A stretch of 64,000 nt of DNA. Origin: Halorhabdus sp. BNX81. GTDB taxonomy: Archaea > Halobacteriota > Halobacteria > Halobacteriales > Haloarculaceae. Both the position numbers and the translations under genes were made by a program. Where the stretch lies: NCBI RefSeq assembly GCF_029229925.1, contig NZ_CP107254.1:2728001-2792000 (forward strand). Reading direction: 5' to 3'. This document shows, one piece after another, positions 57,031 through 64,000 of the stretch. A model generated the notes under the pieces. That model ran no database searches and was not told the origin of the DNA. It saw only the letters and a list, made by a program, of their open reading frames with translations. Each line of letters begins with the position of its first letter. Position 1 is the stretch's first letter.

Positions 57031-59433
57031 TCAGACAACTTCGACCGTCCGCGTCTCGACGACCGGCTGAATCGGGAGTTCCGGGAACGCCACTTCGACG
57101 CGGAAAGTCAGTTCGTCGGCGTCACCCCCGAAGACGCCGACCGGAAGCGTCGCCTCGCCAAGGTAGGTCTCACTCGCAGTCATCTCGACGCCGTTGACGG
57201 TCACGCGGATGCCAGCCTGCCCGCCGCCGGCCGTGTTCCGGATCGTCACCTCGCACATCTCGTTCTCGCCGTGGGGGATCGACTCGGGGAAGTCACCCCA
57301 GTCGATCTCGACCACCGGCAGGTCACGTGCACTCTCGAGGACGCGCTCGGCGACGCCCTCGCTCAGGTCCGCGTCGACCAGGCCCTCGACACCCGCCGCG
57401 ACCACGTCGGCTGGCGTCGCCAGTCCCTCGGCGGCGAGTTTGCTCGCCCGACCGGACCCGACGCCGTCGATGGCCGTCAACCCGACCGCGTCGTCGCTGA
57501 TGCCGTGTTCGACGCGGGCCTCGATCCGACGGGCGAGATTCGCCGCGCGTGCGCCGTCGAACTCCGCAAGAAAGGCCTGGAGTGCAGCCAGGAGGCGATT
57601 GGCGTTCTGGCGGATCACCCAGGCGTCGCTCTGAAGTTCGGTCGGCGTCGTTCCCCGCATGCTGGCCTCCAGGATCGCCAGCACCTTCCGCTGACCCGAA
57701 TCGAGATCGACGTCGACGACGGTCTCCTGATCGGTTCGGTCGTCGCCCAGGACCGCGTGGACAGCGTCGCGTTCGTCGGTTCGGGCGCTGACGCTGTCAA
57801 ACTCGCCGGCCCCCGCGACGGCCGAGAGTATGTCTCGCTCGGTGAGTTCGGCCTCGCCCGCGGCGTCGGCGAGATCGCCGAAGTGCCGGGCAGTATCCAG
57901 CCGGAGGTAAAAACGCGAGGCGAGGCGGCCAAGGGCGGTCGCCGAGACCCGGAGATCGTCGTCCATCTCGACGAAGCCCCGATCAACCAGCCCACGCATC
58001 GTGGAACTGGCCTGCTCCCGAAGCGATCCCGCGGCGTCGTAGCGATCTGGGGCATTGTTCGCGCGCACGTAGTAGAACGTCGTCTCCAGCCAGTCGAGCA
58101 CGTCGTCGAGATCCCGGATCGTCCCCATCGCGATCTCGGCGTTGAGGTGGGCATCCAGGCTCTCGGCCAGCCGTGACTCGATCTCCTTCCCGTCTCGGAG
58201 GAGTCGCCGGTACTTGTCGGCCTCGCTGCGGTCGGTGATCACCCAGGCGTACCCGTGTTCGTCGTAGCCCGGCCGGCCCGCCCGCCCGAGCATCTGGAGG
58301 ACGTCCAGCGGACTCATGTCGACCTCGCCCTCCAGGGGATCGTGGAGTTTGGTATCACGGATCACGACACACCGGGCGGGGAGGTTGACGCCCCAGGCGA
58401 GCGTCGAGGTGGAGAAGAGGACCGCGAGTTTTCCCTCGCGGAACCACTGCTCGACCAGATTTTTGTCCTCCCGGGAGAGCCCGGCGTGGTGGAACCCGAC
58501 GCCGTCGAGCACCGACTGTCGGAGGGTGTTGTTGTTGAGTTCGGAAGCGTCGTTGTGAAAGTCGTAGTCGCCCCGGGCACCGACCGGAATGTCCCGTTCG
58601 GCGAGTTCGTCGCGGGTCTTCTTGGCCGCCTGGACCGTGTCCTGCCGGGAGGAGACGAACACGAGTGACTGCCCGTCCTCCCGGAGGTGGGGTTCGACGA
58701 GATCGAGGGCTCGGTAGAGGCGACGGTACTTGTCGGCGAAGGCGTTCTCGCCGTGGCTGTAGGTCTTGACGTCGGCGTTGAGGGGGACCGGTCGGTAGTC
58801 CTCGCCGAAGGCGAAGGTGCTCTCGGCGGGGGCCTCAAGCCACTCGGCGACGTCCCCGATGTTGGTCATCGTCGCCGAGAGGGCGACGATCCGGGGGTCA
58901 CAGAGGCGTCGCAGTCTGGAAATGGTGACCTCCAGCACGCTCCCGCGGCGGTCGGCGTCGAGTAAGTGGACCTCGTCGATGACCACGCAGTCGACGTCGG
59001 TGACGAAGCTGTACCGGCTGGAGTCGTGCTTGCGAGTCGCCGAGTCGGCCTTCTCGGGGGTCATGACGAGAACGTCCGCACGCTCTGCGCGGCGGGGGTT
59101 GAGGTCGCGTTCGCCGGTGACGACGTACACCGAGTAGCCCAGTTCCTCAAAGCGATCCCACTCGCTCTCCTTCTCGTTGGTGAGTGCCCGGAGCGGCGCG
59201 AGGAAGAGCGCCGTCCCGCCCCGATCGATGGTCTTCGCGATGGCGACCTCCGCGACCGCGGTCTTGCCGCTGGCGGTCGGCGCGCTCACGACGACGTTCT
59301 CGTCGCGCTCGAGCAGCGCCGGCAGGGTCTCGGCCTGCATCGCGTTGAACGACTCGAAGGGAAACGCCGGCGCGAAGTCGGGCAATACGTCGGCGACGGG
59401 CACCGCTTTTGGGCTCTCGACTGGCTCTGCCAC
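57031..59433 (-). CDS. hel308: Hel308 DNA helicase (superfamily 2)
   Basis: Unwinds lagging strands at stalled forks; 3'-5' helicase. 800 residues from a GTG start (MAEPVESPKAVPVADVLP); a longer frame overlaps the Usp gene antisense and is rejected. Motifs: Q-like FNAMQAETLPALL, Walker A SAPTASGKTAV, DEVH box CVVIDEVHLLD, SAT in ALSATMTN, motif VI QMLGRAGRPGYD. Winged helix and ratchet domains follow, then a helix-hairpin-helix (GLTAIDGVGSGRASKLAAEG). An extra ~100-residue beta-sandwich (VTIRNTAGGGQAGIRVTVNG...) ends the protein. Two remnants of a second copy lie at 53.8 and 55.0 kb. Confidence 0.94.
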   Translation of the reverse strand: MAEPVESPKAVPVADVLPDFAPAFPFESFNAMQAETLPALLERDENVVVSAPTASGKTAVAEVAIAKTIDRGGTALFLAPLRALTNEKESEWDRFEELGYSVYVVTGERDLNPRRAERADVLVMTPEKADSATRKHDSSRYSFVTDVDCVVIDEVHLLDADRRGSVLEVTISRLRRLCDPRIVALSATMTNIGDVAEWLEAPAESTFAFGEDYRPVPLNADVKTYSHGENAFADKYRRLYRALDLVEPHLREDGQSLVFVSSRQDTVQAAKKTRDELAERDIPVGARGDYDFHNDASELNNNTLRQSVLDGVGFHHAGLSREDKNLVEQWFREGKLAVLFSTSTLAWGVNLPARCVVIRDTKLHDPLEGEVDMSPLDVLQMLGRAGRPGYDEHGYAWVITDRSEADKYRRLLRDGKEIESRLAESLDAHLNAEIAMGTIRDLDDVLDWLETTFYYVRANNAPDRYDAAGSLREQASSTMRGLVDRGFVEMDDDLRVSATALGRLASRFYLRLDTARHFGDLADAAGEAELTERDILSAVAGAGEFDSVSARTDERDAVHAVLGDDRTDQETVVDVDLDSGQRKVLAILEASMRGTTPTELQSDAWVIRQNANRLLAALQAFLAEFDGARAANLARRIEARVEHGISDDAVGLTAIDGVGSGRASKLAAEGLATPADVVAAGVEGLVDADLSEGVAERVLESARDLPVVEIDWGDFPESIPHGENEMCEVTIRNTAGGGQAGIRVTVNGVEMTASETYLGEATLPVGVFGGDADELTFRVEVAFPELPIQPVVETRTVEVV

Positions 59434-59598
59434 GCGTAGGTCAGAGACGGGGCGGCGCGTGCATAGGCGTTTCTGTCGCGGGTCCCAGCCCGATCGGCCG
59501 ATCGAGATACCTGGCCAACCGGTCGACACTGGCGGCGACCGGACAACCACCCCGGACAGTCCCCCTGTTTTATCCTGCCAACGAATGAATGCGACCCT

Positions 59599-60462
59599 AT
59601 GTACGACCAGATCCTCCTCCCGGTCGACGAGCAGACTGGACCCGCCGAGGTACTCCACCATGCCGGCGAGATCGCCCACCACTTCGACGCCGAGATCCAG
59701 ATCCTCTACGTCGCTGATACCGACGAGTACAGCGTGACAGTCGTTGACGAGGGGGTGGTCGACGGGCTCGTCGAACACGGCAAGCAGGTCGTCGCCGACG
59801 TGGGCGAGACCCTCGACTCCCTCGACGTCGCCCACAGCGCCGATGTCGTCCAGGGGACGCCGGCCGAGACGATCGTCAAGTACGCCAGCGAATACGGCTA
59901 CGACCTGATCGTGATGCCGACCCACGCCCGCGAGGGACTCTCGCGGTTCCTGCTCGGTAGCGTCACTGAAAAGGTCGTCCGACTCGCGGACGTGCCGGTG
60001 CTGACCGCCCGGATGATCGAAGAGGATGCGTTTACCTTCCCATACGAGCGCATCCTGCTCCCGACCGACAGCAGCGAATCGTCACGTCGCGCCGCCGAGC
60101 ACGGCCTCGACCTCGCGGCGGCCATGGACGCCGCGGTCGACGTGCTCTCGGTGGTCGAGACCGCCGCGCTCGGGCCGGATATCGGCTCGAACGTCACCAG
60201 CGGCGACTTCGACCAGGGTGCCCACGAGGCGGTCTCGGAGGTCGCGAGCATGGCCGAAAAGCGGGGCGTCGAGGCGAGCACACACGTCGAGACCGGGTCG
60301 CCCGACGAGGAGATCCTCTCGGCCGTCGACGAGTACGACTGCCAGGCCGTCGTGATGGGCACGACCGGCCGCCGCGGCGTCGATCGAATCCTGTTGGGCA
60401 GCGTCGCCGAGAAGACCGTCCGGTCCGCGCCGGTGCCGGTCGTGACCGTGCGTGAGGAGTGA
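59599..60462 (+). CDS. Universal stress protein, two tandem Usp domains
   Basis: 287 residues: Usp domain 1 (1-140: MYDQILLPVDEQTGPAEVLH... with THAREGLSRFLLGSVTEK) and Usp domain 2 (~150-287: ERILLPTDSSESSRRAAEHG..., ending TTGRRGVDRILLGSVAEKTV). Both carry the G-x2-G-x9-G-S/T-type ATP-binding signature or a close variant. Typical haloarchaeal stress protein, role general. Divergent from hel308 by 165 bp; a T-rich TATA-like TTTTATCC (59569-59576) sits ~27 nt upstream. Confidence 0.94.
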   Translation: MYDQILLPVDEQTGPAEVLHHAGEIAHHFDAEIQILYVADTDEYSVTVVDEGVVDGLVEHGKQVVADVGETLDSLDVAHSADVVQGTPAETIVKYASEYGYDLIVMPTHAREGLSRFLLGSVTEKVVRLADVPVLTARMIEEDAFTFPYERILLPTDSSESSRRAAEHGLDLAAAMDAAVDVLSVVETAALGPDIGSNVTSGDFDQGAHEAVSEVASMAEKRGVEASTHVETGSPDEEILSAVDEYDCQAVVMGTTGRRGVDRILLGSVAEKTVRSAPVPVVTVREE

Positions 60463-60618
60463 GAACGCAGACGAGACCGCTATCGGCAATGGATTTTGAG
60501 TACCGCGTGAGTACAGCATCTCCCGCTCGCTTTCGTCGTGACCGGTGACGACTCCGGACCAGAATATATTTATTAGATTTACTGCAAGATTCGATATCAG
60601 GTCGAAGATGATCTCGAC

Positions 60619-61155
60619 ATGAACCGACGGACGTTTCTCGCAACGCTGGGCGGGACTGCCGCGGTCGGTGGCGCGGGCTATATCGCCATAGATCCGTTCC
60701 AGCGAGAACACAGGCTCTGGTGCGTTCGTCTCAATAATACGTGGTTTGGAGAAGCCGAAGTCGATGCGCGAGTGAAACGTAATGGCACAGTTGTCCACGA
60801 AGATAGTTACGAAATCCCAGGAATGGACGCAAGTCCGAGGGGGGACGAGGAGCCGCTGTATTGGGTCGACGTGAACAGGAGATTACTCTACGGGTGGAAT
60901 ACCGATCCGGCAGTGTTCACTGTCGAAAGTCGCAGGTCCGACCGGGACAAGTGGGTGAGTCAATCATTCGACCATGTTGAAGCCACCAACATCCATGCAA
61001 CAGTCGATATATATGGTAGCTCGGGAGTCGCCGGGACCCGCGCACACGAATTCGGATCGTTAGCGCAAGCGAAAGGATTCGTCGAAGAAGTCAAACCAGC
61101 CAATAGAGATCAGTCGGCCGGGAACACCACTGAGAGGGCAAGCCCACAGAAATGA
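60619..61155 (+). CDS. Tat-exported small protein, copy 1 of a tandem family
   Basis: 178 residues. Twin-arginine signal MNRRTFLATLGGTAAVGGAG, then DPFQREHRLWCVRLNNTW. Mature beta-rich core: VDARVKRNGTVVHEDSYEIP, LLYGWNTDPAVFTVES. Ends NTTERASPQK. Overlaps copy 2 by ATGA and repeats its sequence at 533-bp spacing. TATA-like ATATTTATTAG (60573-60583) ~40 nt upstream. An unknown family, secreted or membrane-attached through the signal. Confidence 0.88.
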   Translation: MNRRTFLATLGGTAAVGGAGYIAIDPFQREHRLWCVRLNNTWFGEAEVDARVKRNGTVVHEDSYEIPGMDASPRGDEEPLYWVDVNRRLLYGWNTDPAVFTVESRRSDRDKWVSQSFDHVEATNIHATVDIYGSSGVAGTRAHEFGSLAQAKGFVEEVKPANRDQSAGNTTERASPQK

Positions 61156-61688
61156 ACCGACGTCGGTTTCTCGCAACGCTGGGCGGGACCGCCGCGGTCG
61201 GTGGCGCGGGCTATATTGCCTTGGATCCATTCCAGCGGGAACACCGGCTCTGGTTCGTTCGTCTCAACAGATCGTGGCCTGGAGAAGTCGAAGTCGATGC
61301 CCGGGTAAAACGCAATGGCACAGTCGTTTGCGAAGATAGCTACGAAATCCCAGGAATGAACGCAAGTGAAAGTGTGAGCGAGAAGCCAGTGATTTTTGTC
61401 GACGTAAACAGTAGATTACTTTACGGCTGGGATACCGACCCAGCGGCGTTCACTGTCGAAAGTCGCATCTCCGGCCGGGACGAATGGGTGAGTCAATCCT
61501 TCGGTCACGTTGAAGCCAATGCCAGCATCGGAGCAACGGTTGAAATCCTAGGCCGCGGAGTCGCTGGTGTCCAAGCACACGAATTTGGATCCGCAACGCA
61601 GGCGAAACAGTTCCTCGAAGAAGTCAAACCAGCCAATAGAGATCAGTCGTCCGGGAACACCACTGAGAAGGCAAGCCCACAGAAATGA
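61152..61688 (+). CDS. Tat-exported small protein, copy 2
   Basis: 178 residues, close copy of the preceding gene (same signal, REHRLWFVRLNRSW, VKRNGTVVCEDSYEIPGM, LLYGWDTDPAAFTVES). Same length as copy 1, start to start 533 bp. Copies 2 and 3 share more (RSWPGE, SRISGRD, NASIGATV/NTSIGATV) than either shares with copy 1. Translationally coupled on both sides by ATGA. Confidence 0.9.
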   Translation: MNRRRFLATLGGTAAVGGAGYIALDPFQREHRLWFVRLNRSWPGEVEVDARVKRNGTVVCEDSYEIPGMNASESVSEKPVIFVDVNSRLLYGWDTDPAAFTVESRISGRDEWVSQSFGHVEANASIGATVEILGRGVAGVQAHEFGSATQAKQFLEEVKPANRDQSSGNTTEKASPQK

Positions 61689-62125
61689 ACCGACGTCGGT
61701 TTCTCGCAACGCTGGGCGGGACCGCCGCGGTCGGTGGCGCGGGCTATATTGCCTTGGATCCATTCCAGCGGGAACACCGGCTCTGGTTCGTTCGTCTCAA
61801 CAGATCGTGGCCTGGGGAAGTCAAAGTCGATGCGCGAGTGAAACGCAACAACACAGTTGTCCACGAAGATAGTTACGAAATCCCAGGGATGGACGCGAGT
61901 GAAACGCTGGACGAGAAGCCATTAGTTTGGGTTGACGTGAACAGTAGATTACTCTACGGTTGGGATACCGACCTAGCGGCGTTCACTGTCGAAAGTCGCA
62001 TCTCCGGTCGGGACGACTGGGTGAGTCAATCCTTCGGTCACGTTGAAGCCAATACCAGCATCGGAGCAACGGTCGATATCCTCAGTACCTCACAAAGCCG
62101 GTTAGTTAGAACGTCTGCTTGCTGA
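61685..62125 (+). pseudogene. Tat-exported small protein, copy 3, truncated by the ISH3 element
   Basis: Matches copies 1-2 for 133 codons (to ATVDIL), then runs into the left end of the transposon at 62083 and stops 14 codons later (SRLVRTSAC). It lacks the last ~45 residues; the missing 3' end is not found beyond the transposon. Confidence 0.9.
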
Positions 62126-63480
62126 AGATGTGTCCAAACACCAGCAGCAAGCAGACAGTGAAATCCACGAAGACCAACTCCTTAAGTTCCTCGTCAACCG
62201 ACTTGACGAGGAAGTTTCTCTGAACCTCGCCAACAACGCTGAAATCGATGCAGAAGACATCTACGAGGTCCTCGTCGGCGCTACCGCCGACGGGACCTCG
62301 ATCTCCACGCTGTGCAACTCCAGTGAAGACTCGCCATCTGCGAACACGATCCTCTACCATCTGCGGACGAAGTTCGAGCCGGAACGGCTCGGTCGAGTCG
62401 CTAACACGCTCCTTCGACGGGATGTCGTCGAACTGCTTCCCGAGCAGATGGAGGTCTGCGCAGACCTCCACCTGCGACCCTACTACGGTGACGAAGACGA
62501 TACAGACAGCCACTACCACTCGGAAGCGAAGCGTGGAACCACCGCGTTCCACGCTTACGCGACACTATACGCGCGTGTGAAGAACAAACGGTACACGCTG
62601 CGGTGCGCCGTCTCAAAGACGGCGACACCGCCAGCAGCGTCCTCGCTGAGTTTCTTGGAGTGCTCGACGGCTTTGACATCGAGGTCAAGGCCGTCTACCT
62701 TGATCGCGGATTCTACGACAGCAAGTGTCTCACGTTACTCTACGCGCACAACTACGCCTACGTGATGCCGATCATCCAGTGGGGGAAGACGATTCAGCAG
62801 GAACTCTCGAAAGGGTGGAGCCGCGTCATCAACCACGACCTGACAGGGAAACTCGACGGTCACAGCTGGACCGTCGAATTTCCCGTCTACATCGACTGTA
62901 CGTACCTAAATGGACGGTACGACGAGAACGGTGTGGCGCGTCACGGCTACGCCGATGACGCGCCGTTCATCGAGACACCACGCGATGCTCGATACCACTA
63001 CAACAAACGCTTCGGTATCGAGTCGAGCTATCGCTTGTCTGAGCAAGCGATAGCGACGACAACGACACGAGACGCAACGGTGAGACTGCTGTACGTCGTG
63101 GTGAGTCTGCTGTTGCAGAACGCCTGGCGGTATCTCCACCACGAATACGTGGCGACGCCCCGCCGAGGCGGGCGTCGCCTCTGGTAGTGGCCCTACAAGG
63201 AGTTCATCAATATGGTTCGACGGGCCGCGTGGACGGCCCTCGCGGTGCGTCGGGCCGTCCCCGCGAATCGGCCACCAGACGACCGGTTCCACCGGTAGTC
63301 ACCGACCGAGTACGCCGCTTCGTGAGTGGCAACGCTGTCGAGTCGGCGGCTGAGTGCCGCCGACAGCGACAGCCCCCACCAATTCATCCGTGATTGCTTG
63401 GTGAGAATCAACAGTAGGTTCGCTTCGACACAGAACTCACGCTCCAGAAGCATTAGCCGAGGACGCTTTGTGAGGTACTG
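62083..63480 (+). mobile_element. ISH3-family insertion sequence, decayed
   Basis: 1398 bp with perfect 16-bp terminal inverted repeats (CAGTACCTCACAAAGC and its complement at 63465-63480) and a haloarchaeal ISH3-type transposase. Flanks TATCCT and AACATT do not match, so no target-site duplication is visible. Confidence 0.92.
62130..63298 (+). pseudogene. ISH3-family transposase, frameshifted and truncated
   Basis: First part from GTG 62130 (SKHQQQADSEIHEDQLLKFL) to NKRYTL at ~62598; a single missing G (family sequence TLAVRRLKDGD) shifts the frame. It continues in the next frame (RRLKDGDTASSVLAEFLGVL, YLDRGFYDSKCLTLLYAHN, ...) to RRLW, where TAG at 63185-63187 replaces a Trp codon. After it the frame reads WPYKEFINMVRRAAWTAL and ends at 63298. 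Two lesions make a functional transposase unlikely. Confidence 0.9.
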
Positions 63481-63518
63481 AACATTTATATGCATTTGGG
63501 ATGAATACCGGATTATAA

Positions 63519-63980
63519 ATGTCATCCAACAATGTAAAAACGGATTTATTGATTACAACGATCGCATTTATAATTCTCCCAACTACTTTGCTCGTTATGT
63601 TCGTTTGGGCACCACCGATGGAAGTCGTGGATTTGACGGGCTTGAAACTATTTCCTGCATTTGGAGTCTTCATATTAGCACTCATTCTTGGAGTGCTCTT
63701 CGCAACTACTCCGACATCCGATTCCGATGATAGGTTCATCCGAAGTCCAGGCCTGACCTCGGAGTTGAGCGTCAGCTCATGGTTATCTTGGCTTGTCCTC
63801 GTTTGTAGTGTTGGGGCATTATCAGGTTTGATCGGGGCCTTCGCTGGGGAAATGACGAAGTATTCGGTATTGTTCTGGATCTGCGCTGCATACGGAGCAG
63901 CACTAATCAAGTTCTATGACCTAAGCATTGAAGACCAAGCACTAGGCTCTGCCAATGGTGACAAGGCTTCCAAACATTAA
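63519..63980 (+). CDS. Four-segment membrane protein of unknown function
   Basis: 153 residues, four hydrophobic segments (LLITTIAFIILPTTLLVMFV, FPAFGVFILALILGVLFA, WLSWLVLVCSVGALSGLIGA, VLFWICAAYGAALIKFYDL) and a polar tail. TATA-like CATTTATATG (63483-63492), a few bases past the transposon end, is ~30 nt upstream of the ATG. AT-rich relative to the rest. No family recognised. Confidence 0.8.
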   Translation: MSSNNVKTDLLITTIAFIILPTTLLVMFVWAPPMEVVDLTGLKLFPAFGVFILALILGVLFATTPTSDSDDRFIRSPGLTSELSVSSWLSWLVLVCSVGALSGLIGAFAGEMTKYSVLFWICAAYGAALIKFYDLSIEDQALGSANGDKASKH

Positions 63981-64000
63981 AGCGGATTTGCATTTCAAAC

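Noticed and set aside
59434-59925. N-terminal extension of hel308 by ~160 codons
   Set aside because: It would be antisense to the Usp gene; the helicase family begins near the GTG at 59433.

Overview
The window is chromosomal DNA of a halophilic archaeon (class Halobacteria). The evidence is GC-rich, acidic coding sequence, TATA boxes about 25-30 nt upstream of mostly leaderless starts, a 16S / tRNA-Ala / 23S / 5S / tRNA-Cys ribosomal operon, and haloarchaeal marker families (MC1 chromatin protein, HalX response regulator, Bat-type regulator, Tat-exported lipoproteins, ISH3 transposon). The genus cannot be fixed by eye.

Layout. 1-1.8 kb: the N-terminal half of a copper P-type ATPase and its presumed Lrp/TRASH regulator. 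2.0-8.2 kb: the complete rrn operon on the minus strand, with three tandem upstream promoters, a related promoter in the spacer, 16S and 23S processing stems, a strong terminator after 5S, and downstream an intact tRNA-Cys next to a second, insertion-bearing tRNA-Cys-like copy. 8.5-23.7 kb: housekeeping genes: MC1, a small AbrB-like protein, pyrD, pheST, a MATE exporter, a rhomboid protease, trpS, an HTH/partner gene pair, tRNA-splicing endonuclease, a NucS-like N-terminal domain fused to zinc ribbons, and a lipoprotein. 24-29 kb: an ABC exporter and a membrane-protein/XRE-regulator pair that carry the same operator-like motif, then a DUF6498-like protein and a tiny zinc finger. 29.4-43.4 kb: a signalling district with a HalX regulator next to a solo TnpB element, two paralogous winged-helix regulators each beside histidine kinases, an overlapping degenerate/active kinase pair, a Bat-type regulator and several membrane or exported proteins. 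43.5-47.4 kb: a secreted nuclease, LURP-one, HAD phosphatase, GT87 and cyclophilin-like genes.

47.6-64 kb is an accessory region, visibly AT-richer in several places. It holds a 1512-residue exported subtilase with two bactofilin-like repeats, several Tat-exported proteins of unknown function (some next to small membrane proteins), two remnants of a second hel308 gene around a Tat lipoprotein, the intact hel308, a universal stress protein, and an exact 533-bp tandem array of Tat proteins cut by a decayed ISH3-family element that lacks a target-site duplication.

The best candidates for undescribed biology are: the tRNA-Cys copy with a 59-nt insert at the canonical archaeal intron position; the exported-protein cassette region bounded by hel308 scars; the shared XRE operator; the NucS-N/zinc-ribbon protein without a nuclease domain; and the pseudokinase/kinase pair. 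All functional statements are inferences from reading the sequence; no database search was possible.
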